Source: Antedon bifida (Eukaryota > Echinodermata > Crinoidea > Comatulida > Antedonidae). From it: a DNA stretch of 64,000 nt. This document shows positions 13,901 through 27,747 of this stretch, one piece after another. Under the pieces are notes generated by a model that was given only the letters and a program-made list of their open reading frames with translations, did not search any database and was not told the origin of the DNA. The position numbers and the translations under genes were made by a program. The DNA lies in NCBI GenBank assembly GCA_963402885.1, contig OY727093.1:5963501-6027500 (forward strand), read 5' to 3'. The stretch's first letter is position 1. The number at the start of each line of letters is the position of its first letter.

Positions 13901-14068
13901 GGCCAGTGGCCGTATTCACCATTTACACTTAGGCTAAGGCTAAGGGAAACACCCTTAAAAAAATACAAATTAAGGGAAATATTAAAGTTAGACAAGAAAT
14001 ACATAACATTTAAGGGACATATCTCACTGTACTAAATTAAGTATGATTGGTGAATACGGCCACTGGCC
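13901..14068. mobile_element. MITE with 21-bp perfect terminal inverted repeats
   Basis: The left end GGCCAGTGGCCGTATTCACC(A) at 13901-13921 is the exact reverse complement of 14048-14068. The 168-bp interior holds AAGGGAAACACCCTTAAAA, a small palindrome also found near 52085. It has no coding capacity. The target duplication is unclear. Confidence 0.85.
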
Positions 14069-15980
14069 TACTGAGTTTTCTTCTTAAAGGATATTTTTTT
14101 GTATTATTAAGAAAAGAAACGCACCATTTGATATCATTCATAAAAGTATAGACAACTCCTCGACAGACAATTCGTGATTCAAGTGAGAAATAAAGAAAGA
14201 ACATAATAATCAAGGTTTCTAAAATAAACAGATTCCTTATTAAAGTATACTGTACTCTCCTCCGGTGGTAAAAACTACCAGATTATTTAATTCATCGGAT
14301 TTCGAACAAGGTCTGAACTGATCCTAAATACCCTTAATTCGTGATTATTAGCTGGTTTAGGTCCCCGAGCGTTCTTTTAACAAAGTGTCTCCCCCTTCAG
14401 TATTTTAATAAATGTGTCCGCCATTGAAATGTATTAAGAAAAAGTACTGTCTGGTACGGTCATCATTGTTGAGACCGGAACAAAAACATATTCCATGGCT
14501 TATATTTTAATTGATGAATTTTAAAAACTAAATTATTTTTTTTGCAGATGGTATAGTATATAGTATTATTGTATTGGCGTGTTTTAAAATGTAATAATAA
14601 TATAGGTAAAATTGCCTAAAAAAACTATCGGATTCTTTTTTTAGTACTGCATATAAACGAATTAAAATTAAAGCTCCCGCGTCTAATTTATAGATGTTTT
14701 ATTAATTATATTTTTAATTCATGTTTCGTAAATAAATTTGTATTCTGTTTCTACTGTATACTCACTTGTAATATTGTAGGCCTAAAAGTATATTCATTCT
14801 ACTGTGTTGTGCTATCTTTCTAGGCCTGCATCCAGCAGTGTTGTACGTCAGACATCGCTAAAATTCCGAGAATCTGCCCTCTAGAAATAGCATATTGAAT
14901 TCGAATATAGTTGTTTTCTTTAGAAAATCATTACCCCATTTCCATCGTCTATGTAAACAGTTAAAGGAAATCTATCCAGTAAAGATGTAGGCCTAATGTT
15001 ACGGTCCAAAACTATATATGTAAATAGCAATATACTTACAATATAAATACACCATTTTGATCAGCTTCCCTGGTTGTGATAAACTACACTGTACTCTGGT
15101 ACTCTATATCAATTTGTGTAGTAGTACACAATACAAAGTAGTTTCGTAATATTCATTCAACCAAAAATATATAACCGTTCTTAAGTATTGTATTGTATAA
15201 TATACTGTCATTTTAATACATTGTGATTAGTATCTGATTTAAGCATGTACTTGTCTCAAGTATAGCATAGGCCTACCTCCATGTAAGCTATTACGAATGC
15301 CCAGTATTAGGCCTACGGCCCAATTTTCATTTCTAATTTTGTTTCATTTTTTGTCCTTTTTTTAGTGTTAACAACATGAAATGCATTTAATACAGTTAAC
15401 TGCATGACATACATTTACAGTCAACGTTTACCTATTTAATTGTATAACACATTACCGGTACTTTCATTTGCTAGCTCTACGGTTTATACTGAATACTTTT
15501 ATTACTACTTTGTGACGATTTGCTTGTTGAATATTATTTCAATACCATAACTTTTATTATGTTTGTTTTGACTGTTGATTTACTGTATTTCTCGTAATTT
15601 ACGCATCTAACAATTTTCACGATATCTAAGTTTAATCGATAGGTGATGATAAAATGAAATAGAGCCCATTTGCTTTTTACATGATTACGGTTAACTTAAT
15701 GTGTTTGCCAGATCCCAGCAGTCTCATTAAATAGTCATGGAAACCGAAGCCGAAGCAACAGAAACTTCGTTTTATCCTGACTTTACAGACTCTAGATGTT
15801 TCTAAATTTGAGTTAAAAAACCACGTTGATTTTAATTATTCAACAAACATCAATAATTTGTTAATTCTGTCGCAAAAACAGTAGCGAGCATACAGAACGT
15901 TTATAAATAGATACAACCAGTTGCATGATACATTAAATGACAAATATTATTAACAATATGCCTAAAACATTATGGAGTAA
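14069..15980. other. intergenic, no gene recognised
   Basis: AT-rich sequence containing several TAGGCCTA palindromes (14779, 14989, 15270, 15309). No exon, RNA gene or repeat structure is recognised. Confidence 0.5.
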
Positions 15981-16272
15981 ATTTGTTCAATGTTCCCGTT
16001 TTTTATGCCCGTAACCTTAACTAAAATTGATTTTATAATTATTGTTTTAAAATAGAGCAGATATATTTATCTTAGTATAAACAATCATAAAGTATACTAT
16101 TACTATTGAGTTAATGGTTTTTAAATTAAATTTGTTCAATGTTCCCGTTTTTTTAAGCCCGTAACCTTAACTAAAATTGATTTTATAATTATTGTTTTAA
16201 AATAGAGCAGATATATTTATCTTAGTATAAAAAATCATAAAGTATACTATTGAGTTAATGGTTTTTAAATTT
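15981..16272. repeat. tandem duplication of a ~149-bp unit
   Basis: The block starting ATTTGTTCAATGTTCCCG at 15981 is repeated directly from 16130 with few changes, including TAACTAAAATTGATTTTATA and TAGAGCAGATATATTTATC. It looks like a recent local duplication. Confidence 0.95.
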
Positions 16273-16544
16273 AAAAATGTCCCAAGAGCATTCATTAACT
16301 GTATAAATGTTCATTTGTTCTTGTTTTATGTTGTATTATGTTATTATAATCTTACTTTTGTAGATTTTAAACAAAAATATATATATAAAATAATAATAAT
16401 ATTTAATATATAAAAATATAAAATTTAATTTATTAAATCTAAAAAAATAGATCCACGTTTTGGTCAATCATAGAACGAATTTCAAGATCAATTAAAATAA
16501 AATACAAAAAAAAAAGAAAGTAGGCCTATTTAACTTACAGACTT

Positions 16545-17290
16545 TTATCAGGGAAGGGTTAACTCTTCCCTGTTATTATAGACAAATCACAGTTACGAAA
16601 TATAATCTAAAATGATAATCACACAAATAAATACAAATTAACAACGTATTAAATAATTAGATCCTCTACTAAATTAGATAAACAATTTTCTTTGATTAAG
16701 ACCGATTGTTTGCATAGGTTTAACCCTTTGATCTGGAGCATTTCCTCGGTTAAGCAATATAACAATTTGATTAAAGATTTACCGACCAACACTTGTAAAA
16801 TGTAATCCAAACAAAATAATCATACTCAGGAAATAAAATAATAATGATAATAATTACCTTTTTTTTTAAATTATCTATAATAATAATAATAATAATAATA
16901 TTTATTTGGAACAACACTTTTTTAACAGTGGCACACATGTGTAGATGGTGCGTCCATACCAATTACAAAATTCAATACAAAAACAATGAAAAATAAAAAC
17001 TGAAACGAAAATAAAACATATTTGAGATAATGACATAAAATTTGACTCGACGCTATTACAAAACTTATTTACAAACTAAAACTACACTAATACAACTACT
17101 AATTTTGCAACAGCAATGGAAAAGAAAACACTTTTTTAAAATAAAACAGTTCAAAGTTGTAATACAATTGCATTTCTTAATTTCCAAGCACGGCTTGTGT
17201 ACATTTTACAATAACTGTCAAATACATATATTGATTTATATATATGATTTTTAGATTTAATGGAATCAGGTCTCTTCCCTGATGAAACCA
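16545..17290. repeat. dispersed AAT-tailed repeat (copy 1)
   Basis: An (AAT)n tract at about 16878-16900 is followed by TTTATTTGGAACAACAC and AACAGTGGCACACATGTGTA. This phrase recurs after (AAT)n at 58416 and in reverse near 32270. Flanking copies of AGGGAAG/CTTCCCTG occur at 16550-16575, 17268-17282 and 32220-32250. I infer a non-autonomous dispersed element of unknown class with uncertain boundaries. Confidence 0.5.
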
Positions 17291-18782
17291 ATGAAATATA
17301 AAATAATATTAGTAGAATTAACACTCTAATCTGATTTAAATATTGGCTAAAACATTCATTTTTATTAATTCATTCAAAGTTATATATATATATTTCTTTT
17401 ATAATAATAATGTATTGAACATACATTTTGTAACAGTCGTACAACATTTACTAAAAACCACATTACAAATAAACTATAACATTTATAACAATATCAATGT
17501 AAAAATGTAATAATAATGATAACCATTATCCTGATATGTACAAACCATACCCTCCCGCTTTAGGCCTACGATGATTTAAATGCTGTTGTCTAAGTTGTTT
17601 GCATCCGTTTTCTGTTTCAATTTCTTCTCTTATGTGTTATAGGCCTACTTATGCAATATTAGTTTAAAGAACTCACCTTTGTTGTGTTATCAATATCACC
17701 TTTAATACTTTATTGTGTTCATTTTCGGCCTTTGTCTATTATCTATTGTTAATGAGTGATAACTCACTTATCTTTGATTTAATGAGAAATTCAAACATTT
17801 TATTGTTAATATTTCGTTTAATGTCGTCTTGTTAGATTGCTATTATCATGGAGGAATTATTTCTTCCATGCTATTATCTAGATCGTTTAAACTTTTATTT
17901 ACATGTATTAATGATTTATTTAATGAGGCCTCTATCATTTTTTATATTCGTTAGGATTTACCTTTGTATAATTATGAATATTATACAAGACTTTATTTTA
18001 TTCATTTTAAGTCGCCCTGAACATGATCAAACCTGTCTAAGTTTTTACTTATTTGTTTGTATGATAAATAAATATTGTATTATTGATAATTTGTTATAGG
18101 TTTTAGTTGGTTCCACTGAAGTGATTGGCCATGTGTAGAGCGCCCCTCGTTCGTTACGAGAATGTGTCCCAACCAAGGAAGTGTTAAACGCTATCCTCAT
18201 AAGTGCCTGTATTGGCAACCTACCTCGTTCCCACGTCTCCTCATTTCTGCCATCAACAACCTAACATGTGTCCACAGACTTCAAACGCAACGCGCGTTTC
18301 GGCGTTAAATACCAATTGAACGGAACACGCAATGTTTGATTCGTTTTCAAATAGCTGTCAACGGCATAAGAATAACTTTCTTGTTTCGTTTAATTACCAT
18401 TCAAGAGTTTAGTAATCTATTTAGAATTCGAACTATCCAAAAAACCTGAGGGTAATTTGTATCGTTGTATCAGAGACGAATGTCGACTAGTTACCCCATA
18501 TCCTGGTCTGAGGCAAACATGTTTGTTATCAACAATGTTTTCTTTGACTATATACGTATAGTTCAACATCTTCTATACCTTTTTTGAAAGTTAATTATTG
18601 ATATTTAAATTTAGAATCAGGTTACTGTATATGATGGTCCTCTCTCAAGATCGTTAACTCGTATTCACCATTTTAGTATATATAGTATAATATTATTAAC
18701 AAAATTTACATGGTTCTTCAAGTGATGTCAATACAGATGATGTTTCGTTTCATAGCTGCCGAATTTATTGTTAATTAATTTT
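17291..18782. other. intergenic, no gene recognised
   Basis: AT-rich sequence with TAGGCCTA at 17563 and 17640. A GC-richer patch at 18110-18320 shows no recognisable coding or RNA gene. The 83-codon open frame at 17848-18099 is hydrophobic, AT-rich and unrecognised. Confidence 0.5.
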
Positions 18783-18945
18783 GACGAATTCATTGTCGAA
18801 TTCAATTTGCCGAATTCAGTTGGGCCGTACAGTTTGCCGATTCAGTTTGCCGAATTCAATTTTCCGAATTCAGTTTGCCGCATACAGTTTGCCGCATACA
18901 GTTTGCCGAATACAGTTTGCCAAATTCAGTTGCCGAATTCAAACC
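18783..18945. repeat. 14-15 bp minisatellite, about 11 copies
   Basis: Imperfect tandem copies of GCCGAATTCAGTTT and the variant GCCGCATACAGTTT. Overlapping short open frames here are by-products of the repeat. Confidence 0.9.
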
Positions 18946-19545
18946 CACTTTTATTTCATTTCAAGTTTTGTTTCCAAAATTGGGTAGGCATTACCTGCGC
19001 TTATGCCAATGACACAGTACACGGTATAGGCATATCTAAAGACCTACGTATACTATTACTTATAACAAAAAACAATTGTAACATTTCCTCTTATTTTTTA
19101 TGCTTATGTTCCTTACATCCATGATCTTTCCATGGAGAAAATAGTACATTGCTTACAAAGACTCATAAAAATCACGGTGGGGTTTCCCTGTGCACAATAG
19201 ACCCCTTTTGTGTTCATCGGCTGAAACGGGAAGTGTAATGTCTTTGGCGGCTCATTATCTCATCGGATCCTTTGACTAATCCTATTATCCTAATCAAGCA
19301 GTAAATGAATAATCATCGTGGAATAACAATATAATAGTTATAACAATATTTTAAGTAGCCTATTGACACGTGGTCCCAGTAACTTGTTATCCATAGGGGT
19401 CCATACTTTGACCACCGTGTGTGCCTATCTGATATAACTCCATGACCAAATCAACTCCATGAGTTTAATAATCACCGGAGCCCTCTATCTTCCACTATTG
19501 TCAACTTTCTTACAAAGTTAATCTTATATTTTAATTGAATTTTTA
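18946..19545. other. intergenic, no gene recognised
   Basis: Unique-looking AT-rich spacer between the minisatellite and the hairpin that ends the inverted repeat unit at 19546. Nothing is recognised. Confidence 0.5.
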
Positions 19546-21131
19546 GTTATCTGCTTGGTATACCAAGCGGATAACTCCTTGTAATTGTATGAGATCAATA
19601 TTTTTTTTCTGTATTATTCTTCTTTCCTTCCTTCCTTTTTGTGAGTCGTGTTCCTCTAAAATGTGTAAACATAACATTTCATAACTTTGACAACATATGG
19701 GCATTTACGTGAAGTTGTGCACCTCCTATTTTTGAATGACGTCATAGTTGCGCAACGTGACTTATGCGCAATTTTATGAATTTCAATGATTGATCATAGA
19801 TTAAAAACCAAAAGTCATTTAGTATTGACACTTTGACAAAATTTAAGTCATATCAGGGGCAAACTTTCTACGGATTAAAAATGGCATGTTTGACAAGAAG
19901 TTACGCGCGCACGCGCATTTAAAATTTCAAAATGCGCAAAATTAATTTCTAATCAACTTTTTACGCGTTTCTTGTCATTTTGAGCATGTCAAAAATTCCC
20001 ACGGGCGCGCAATTTTTTATGCGCGCGGTGCGCACATAGCGTTAAAAACATATTTTTTTCTCTTGAATTATATTTTTCAAGCCTTTCCCAGTGATTTTGA
20101 AAACAATTTAGACCTTTTCCAGTTTAAATAACGCCATACGAACATGTTGAATTAGACAATTCGTGCGCGTTTTTTATGAAAAAGCTTAAAAAATCGTCAA
20201 AATTATGTCTTTTTTTAAACAGTCATAGTTTCTAAAGTAAACCGTTAACCGTTTATTTTTATTACAAAATCTAGAAGTTGATGAGTTGTAGATATCGGAT
20301 CATGCATCAATAAGGCTAAAAAAACATTGTGACGTCATCGTATGGCCACACGAATGTAAAATATAGGATTTTTGTCTCTTTCGTTATTGCTCATCACATT
20401 CAATGGAGCGCATCGCGCTTATCTGTATTCCTTTTTCTCCTACATTTATATATTGTGTAGGTCAATCAACTTTCTTTAGCATGAGATAAAAATATTTTAA
20501 TTTTTATGACGTCATCATGCCTAAAAATTTTAATTACGTGGGTCATTAATTTCATCTTTACAGTAAATTTTAATCTGTAATAGCTCGTAAGAATAAAATG
20601 TGATAATCACGATTAAAACGTTTTCTGGAAGCTATTGGATTGTAGATACGAATTCATGTAAACATTTTGCCAATCGGATGTTGTGACGTCATCATATGGC
20701 CAGTTGAATAAAAAAAGTCGTATTTTCATATTTTGCGTAATAGTTCATCACATTTAAAAGGGTGCGCATCTATATTTTACGTATTCAAATTTCTTCTACA
20801 CGTTAATATGTTGTTCCTGAGATAATTTCCTTCTGAAATTGCTATCTAAGTGTTTCATTTTGATACCGTCGCCATGTTAAAAATTGGAATAAATGGCGGG
20901 TCCCGTAATTTCACCTATTCTACACTGTATGTAATATGTATACAGCTTATACTGTTTGCATGTATATACTATATGACACAAAATTCAGCACTAACAGCAT
21001 GTCATATTCTTCAGTTCTTGTCATAATGCCATAATCTTTATCTGTGTGCAATATTCCAACGTATGACGTGCACGTGGCGTTTGTCGTGGTGCGGATAACT
21101 AACTCGTCAAAGTGACGAGTTTCATGTCTAG
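19546..21131 (-). mobile_element. Helentron-like non-autonomous unit 1 (inverted, C type)
   Basis: On the - strand this unit begins CTAGACATGAAACTCGTCAC and then AGTTATCCGCACC. It ends with a 30-bp hairpin at 19546-19575 whose arms are GTTATCCGC and its complement (one mismatch). It matches unit 6 (27748-29348) in inverted orientation across its length, including the shared GACAAACGCCA(T/C)GTGCACGT segment. It holds four TGACGTCA palindromes (19737, 20330, 20507, 20694) and no gene. The short 5' hairpin, the sub-terminal inverted repeat shared with a 3' hairpin and the lack of a target duplication resemble Helentron-associated elements. The class call is an inference. Confidence 0.75.
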
Positions 21132-21510
21132 TTCGTATTTATTTCAGTATTTGACGTATATCTAATTAAAATATTTACTTATTCCTGATTTTAATGAAAA
21201 CAACAATATTATTTTAATATAAAAGCACTGATGAAGGGCTAGTGTTGCTAGCTCTGCTAACTTTTCTGGCTGTTTTACTTATCGTTTTGATTTAGCTTTT
21301 CGCTTTTTTTTGTATCTCCATTGAGATCCAGCCACTGATACCCACAGCATTGTCATTTTTTCAGTAATTTGTCTTTAGATTAATATAAAAGAGTATATAT
21401 ATATTTACAGTACAATATAATAAATAATATTACCAGTGGCGTTTAGTTTTAATAACTCCATATAATATACTAGGTTAATTCTGAAATTGTCTTATACAGT
21501 ACTAATAATA
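21132..21510. other. spacer between repeat units 1 and 2
   Basis: About 380 bp of AT-rich sequence without recognisable features. It may be the original host sequence between two independent insertions. Confidence 0.4.
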
Positions 21511-23025
21511 ACTAGAATTTAATTCGTCACTTTGACGAATTATAGGTGATCATTTTTATCATTTTACTGAAATTAATATTTTTTAAACATGCACGTACGT
21601 TAACATACGATCGGAAAATGTTGATGTATGCCATCCTATTATATGCTTATAGTGCTGAGTTGTGCCTCTATGCCATATACAATATGTACAGTATATACTG
21701 TACAGTATATCTATATACAGTGTAGCATAGGTGAAATTACGGGACACACATGTTCCAATTTTTTGGCATGATGACGTTATCAAACTAAACTTTAAGATGA
21801 CAATTTCGAAAGATAATTAATTGAGCAAAAAAATATAAGATTTGGAAAAAAATTTGGCACGTAGAAGCGCTGTGCGCGCTCTTTGAATTGTGTATAACTT
21901 TGACGAAAAATATGAAAAAACTACTTTTTCACTTCAACTGGCCATATGTTAACGTCACAACATCCGATAGGCTTAATTTTTATATGAATTCATATCTACA
22001 TTTCATCAGCTTTCATAATAAATTATAATCATCAAGGTAACCTTCAATTCTGAAGAGCTGTAAGATATTCAAATTTACTGCGAAGGTGAAATTACACGGC
22101 CTACGTTATTTAAGTTTTCACGCGTGATGACGTCATTAAAATGAAGATAGTGTCAACTCATGATAAAGATAATTAATTAAGCAAGCACATACTGAAAGTT
22201 GTGCGAAATTCGAGCACACATAACCAAGATGCGCTCTGTTGAATGTGATAATCTACACAAAAAGATAACAAATCCTAATTTTTAAATTCAAGTGGCCATT
22301 TGATGACGTCAAAACATTTTGTACGTAAAATGTGTACATGAATTCATATCTACAACTCAATGGCTTCCAGAATAAGTTAAAAAAATCGGGGGTCATCTTG
22401 CATTCTGAAGAATTATTTTCATTTTAAAAAAGACCTATTTTTCACCATTTTCAGAACTTTTGTAAAATAAATGTGCGCATTTTGTCATTTTTAACGTGCT
22501 CGTATAGCGTTATTTTAAGTCGGAACTGACTCAAATTTGGTGAATGTACTAAGGATGGTGAGTAGAATGAGATTTTTAAAAAAATTCATATTTTTTACGC
22601 TTTTTAAGTATCGCGCGCGCAAAAACGCATTTTTGCGCAGTAATTTTTTGAAACACGCAAATGGCCTAATTCATGCTCTAAATTGATCAAAACTTAATTT
22701 TGAGCGTTTTAAATTTTTAACGCGCGATATCACGCGCATGAACCTACGTGCGCGTGCGTTTTTATTTGCTAATATTTTTACCCTTGATCTGAAGTTTACG
22801 TGTAGTGAATTTCATTAATATGTGATAATGAATTATGGAGATATGATTGATAATGTGATTTCGCAAAATGGCGTATAAATGTCGTCACGGATGAGTGATC
22901 ACGCTGGAAAGCTTATTAGGATTAAGTTGTATTATTTGAAAGATATTCTGAAATTTTTGTAATCATTGACATTAAACTTTTTGAGATAATTGTTACACAA
23001 AATAGTGTACAGAAACAATAAAAAG
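21511..23025 (+). mobile_element. Helentron-like unit 2 (A type, diverged, split)
   Basis: The unit begins ACTAGAATTTAATTCGTCAC, then the hairpin AATTCGTCA-CTT-TGACGAATT (21521-21541), then ATAGGTGATCATTTTTATC. Its interior follows the same plan as units 3-6 (GGTGAAATTACGGGAC, CTGGCCATATG, GCGCGCTCTTT) but is the most diverged. It has two intact TGACGTCA sites (22128, 22304) and others that are mutated. It stops at an A-rich stretch where unit 3 starts. The matching AGGTGATCATTT 3' hairpin is found only at 29471-29500, so units 3-6 appear to be inserted inside this one. Confidence 0.7.
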
Positions 23026-24577
23026 ACTAGACATGTAACTCGTCACTTTGACGAGTTTGGTTTTCCGCCGCGCAAGTGGTGCAACATGAACGTGTAACGA
23101 CGTACCTTTTAACATTAAGGGATAGGTTGAGGACAAAAGGAAGTGTTCACGTTGGCATTATGACCTGAAATGAAGAATATGATATGTTGTTATTGCTGAA
23201 TTCTATTATTTCGATTCATATATAGTATACACAGTATAATCTGTATCCATATCACACAGTGTAGAATAGGTGAAATTACGGGACCCGCTATTTATTGCAA
23301 ATTTTAACATGTTGACGGTTTTAAAATGAAATGCGAAGGTAGCAATTTCGGAAGGAAATTATCTCAGCAACAACATATTAACGTCTAGAAGAAATTTGAA
23401 TACGTGAAATATTGATGCGCGCTCTTTTAAATGTAATGAATTATGACGCAAAAGATGAAAATACGACTTTTTTCATTTAACTGGCCATATGATGACGTCA
23501 CAACATCCGATTGGCAAAATTTTCACATGATTTCGTATCTACAATCCAATAGCTTCCATAAAACGTTTTAATCGTGATTATCACATTTTATTCTTACGAG
23601 CTATAACAGATTAAAATTGACTGTAAAGATGAAATTAATGCCACACGTAATTTAAATTTTTAGGAATGATGACGTCAAAAAAATTAAAATATGTCTAATT
23701 CATGCGAAAGACAGTTGATTGACCTAGACAATATCAAAATTTGGGTGAAAATGGAAAACGGATAAGTGGAGATGCGCTCTATTAAATGTGATGAGCTATG
23801 ACGAAAGATACAAAAATCCTAAATTTTATATTAGCGTGGCCATACGATGACGTCACAATGTCCGGTTAGCCATATTAATACATGATCCGATATCTACAAC
23901 TCATTAACTTCCAGAAAATGTCATCCACAAAAAGTTGACCGTGCAGTTTAGAAATTACGACTGTTTAAAAAAAGGCATATTTTAAACGAATTTTTTAACC
24001 TTTTCATAAAAAACGCGCGCAAATTGTCCAATTCGACGTGCTCGTATGACGTATCTTTAAGTCGAAATTGCTTAAAATTTGGTAAAATTACTAGAAAAGG
24101 CTGGAAAAACATAAATCACGAGAAAAAAATACGTTTTCAATGCTACGTGCGCACCGCACACGTAAAAATGTGCGCACGCGTGGGAATGTTTGACATGCTT
24201 AAAACGACATGAAACGCGTAGAAAGTTGATTATAAATTAATTTTGCGCATTTTGAAATTTTAAATGCGCGTGCGCGCGTAACTTTGTGTAAAACACGCAA
24301 TTTTTTTTCCACAGAAAGTTAGCGCATAATATAAATTAAACTTTTGCAAAGTTTCAAGTTGAAATGTTATTTGGTTGTCGAGCTATGTTAAATACGAGAA
24401 AATCGTTAAATCGCGCGTACGTCACGTTGCGCAATTGTAAGCATCATGAAAAGCTTCGCTTGACGACGTTACATAAATGTCAAAATGTCAACATAGTTAA
24501 AAAAATGTTATGTTTGCAAGTTTTAGAGAAAAGCGTTACACAAAAATCATACAGAAAGAAAGAAGATGAAAAAAAAG
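23026..24577 (+). mobile_element. Helentron-like unit 3 (B type, 3' end missing)
   Basis: The unit starts GACTAGACATGTAACTCGTC with the hairpin AACTCGTCA-CTT-TGACGAGTT (23037-23057), then TTGGTTTTCCGCCGCGC. It has three TGACGTCA palindromes (23493, 23670, 23848). It is nearly identical to units 4 and 5. It ends in AAGAAAGAAGATGAAAAAAAA, directly abutting unit 4, without its own 3' hairpin. The small open frames (for example 24024-24212 and 24364-24582) recur only because the DNA repeats. Confidence 0.8.
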
Positions 24578-26200
24578 ACTAGACATGTAACTCGTCACTT
24601 TGACGAGTTTGGTTTTCCGCCGCGCAAGTGGTGCAACATGAACGTGTAACGACGTACCTTACCGTACCGAACATTAAGGGGATAGGTTGAGGACAAAAGG
24701 AAGTGTCCACGTTGGCATTATGACCTGAACTGAAGAATATGATATGTTTTTATTGCTGAATTCTATTATTTTGATTCATATATAGTATACACAGTATAAT
24801 CTGTATCCATATCACATACAGTGTAGAATAGGTGAAATTACGGGACCCGCTATTTATTGCAATTTTTAACATGTTGACGGTTTTAAAATGAAACGCGAAG
24901 GTAGCATTTCCGAAAAGAAATTATCTCAGCAACAACGTATTAGCGTGTAGAAGAAATTTGAATACGTGAAATATTGATGCGCGCTCTTTTAAATGCAATG
25001 AATTATGACGCAAAAGATGAAAATACGACTTTTTTCATTTAACTGGCCATATGATGACGTCACAACATCCGATTGGCAAAATTTTCACATGATTTCGTAT
25101 CTAAAATCCAATAGCTTCCAGAAAACGTTTTAATCGTGATTATCAAATTTTATTCTTACGAGCTATAACAGATTAAAATTTACTGTAAAGATGAAATTAA
25201 TGCCACACGTAATTTAAATTTTTAGGAATGATGACGTCAAAAAAATTAAAATATTTATAATTCATGCGAAAGACAGTTGATTGACCTAGACAATATCAAA
25301 ATTTGGGTGAAAATGGAAAACGGATAAGTGGAGATGCGCTCTATTAAATGTGATGAGCTATGACGAAAGATACAAAAATCCTAAATTTTATATTAGCGTG
25401 GCAATACGATGACGTCACAATGTCCGGTTAGCCATATTAATATATGATCCGATATCTACAACTCATTAACTTCCAGAAAATGTCATCCACAAAAAGTTGA
25501 CCGTCTAGTTTAGAAATTACGACTGTTTAAAAAAAGGCATATTTTAAACGAATTTTTTAACCTTTTCATAAAAAACGCGCGCAAATTGTCCAATTCGACG
25601 TGCTCGTATGACGTATCTTTAAGTCGAAATTGTTTAAAATTTGGTAAAATTACTAGAAAAGGCTGGAAAAACATAAATCACGCGAAAAAAATACGTTTTC
25701 AATGCTACGTGCGCACCGCACACGTAAAAATGTGCGCACGCGTGGGAATTTTTGACATTCTTAAAACGACATGAAACGCGTAGAAAGTTGATTATAAATT
25801 AATTTTGCGCATTTTGAAATTTTAAATGCGCGTGCGCGCGTAACTTTGTGTAAAACACGCAATTTTTTTTCCACAGAAAGTTAGCGCATAATATAAATTA
25901 AACTTTTGCAAAGTTTCAAGTTGAAATGTTATTTGGTTGTCGAGCTATGTTAAATACGAGAAAATCGTTAAATCGCGCGTACGTCACGTTGCGCAATTGT
26001 AAGCATCATGAAAAGCTTCGCTTGACGACGTTACATAAATGTCAAAATGTCAACATAGTTAAAAAAATGTTATGTTTGCAAGTTTTAGAGAAAAGCGTTA
26101 CACAAAAATCATACAGAAAGAAAGAAGATGAAAAAAAAGATGATGATGATGATTTCGTACAATCACAAGAGGTTTTCCTGCAACTTCGTTGCGGAAAACC
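24578..26200 (+). mobile_element. Helentron-like unit 4 (B type, complete)
   Basis: This is the most complete B-type copy. The 5' hairpin is at 24589-24609, followed by GGTTTTCCGC. The 3' end holds a (GAT)n microsatellite, then TACAATCACAAGA, then the hairpin GGTTTTCC...GGAAAACC at 26171-26200. The 5' GGTTTTCCGC is the reverse complement of the final GCGGAAAACC. TGACGTCA sites lie at 25055, 25232 and 25410. No protein gene is present. Confidence 0.8.
26171..26200 (+). terminator. 3' terminal hairpin of unit 4
   Basis: The arms GGTTTTCC and GGAAAACC enclose an inner GCAAC-TTC-GTTGC stem, giving a nearly perfect 30-base palindrome. In rolling-circle elements such a hairpin acts as the replication/transposition stop signal. 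That role is inferred here and does not mean a transcription terminator. Confidence 0.6.
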
Positions 26201-26201
26201 A

Positions 26202-27747
26202 ACTAGACATGTAACTCGTCACTTTGACGAGTTTGGTTTTCCGCCGCGCAAGTGGTGCAACATGAACGTGTAACGACGTACCTTTTAACATTAAGGGATA
26301 GGTTGAGGACAAAAGGAAGTGTTCACGTTGGCATTATGACCTGAACTGAAGAATATGATATGTTGTTATTGCTGAATTCTATTATTTCGATTCATATATA
26401 GTATACACAGTATAATCTGTATCCATATCACACAGTGTAGAATAGGTGAAATTACGGGACCCGCTATTTATTACAAATTTTAACATGTTGACGGTTTTAA
26501 AATGAAATGCGAAGGTAGCAATTTCGGAAGGAAATTATCTCAGCAACAACATATTAACGTCTAGAAGAAATTTGAATACGTGAAATATTGATGCGCGCTC
26601 TTTTAAATGTAATGAATTATGACGCAAAAGATGAAAATACGACTTTTTTCATTTAACTGGCCATATGATGACGTCACAACATCCGATTGGCAAAATTTTC
26701 ACATGATTTCGTATCTACAATCCAATAGCTTCCATAAAACGTTTTAATCGTGATTATCAAATTTTATTCTTACGAGCTATAACAGATTAAAATTTACTGT
26801 AAAGATGAAATTAATGCCACACGTAATTTAAATTTTTAGGAATGATGACGTCAAAAAAATTAAAATATTTCTAATTCATGCGAAAGACAGTTGATTGACC
26901 TAGACAATATCAAAATTTGGGTGAAAATGGAAAACGGATAAGTGGAGATGCGCTCTATTAAATGTGATGAGCTATGACGAAAGATACAAAAATCCTAAAT
27001 TTTATATTAGCGTGGCCATACGATGACGTCACAATGTCCGGTTAGCCATATTAATACATGATCCGATATCTACAACTCATTAACTTCCAGAAAATGTCAT
27101 CCACAAAAAGTTGACCGTGCAGTTTAGAAATTACGACTGTTTAAAAAAAGGCATAATTTTGACGAATTTTTTAACTTTTTCAACAAAAACTCGCGCAAAT
27201 TGTCCAATTCCACGTGCTCGTATGACGTTAATGTAAGTCGAAATTGTTTAAAAGTTGGTAAAATTACTAGAAAAGGCTGGAAAAACATAAATCACGCGAA
27301 AAAAATATGTTTTTAATGCTACGTGCGCACCGCACACGTAAAAATTTGCGCACGCGTGGAAATTGTTTACATGCTTAAAACGACATGAAACGCGTAGAAA
27401 GTTGATTAGAAATTAATTTTGCGCATTTTGAAATTTTAAATGCGCGTGCACGCGTAACTTTGTGTAAAACACGCAATTTTTGTTCAACAGAAAGTTAGCG
27501 CATGATATAAATTAAACTTGTGCAAAGTTTCAATTTAAAATGTTATTTGGTTTTTGACCTATGTTAAATACGAGAAAATCGTTAAATCGCGCGTACGTCA
27601 CGTTGCGCAATTGTAAACATCATGAAAAGCTTCGCTTGACGACGTTACATAAATGTCAAAATGTTAACATAGTTCACAAAATGTTATGTTTGCAAGTTTC
27701 AGAGAAAAGCGTTACACAAAAATCATACAGAAAGAAAGAAGATGAAA
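26202..27747 (+). mobile_element. Helentron-like unit 5 (B type, interrupted near 3' end)
   Basis: The unit starts with ACTAGACATG and the 5' hairpin at 26213-26233, then TTGGTTTTCCGCC. TGACGTCA sites lie at 26669, 26846 and 27024. It is interrupted at GAAGATGAAA by unit 6. Its likely 3' tail reappears at 29349-29417 beyond unit 6. Confidence 0.8.
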
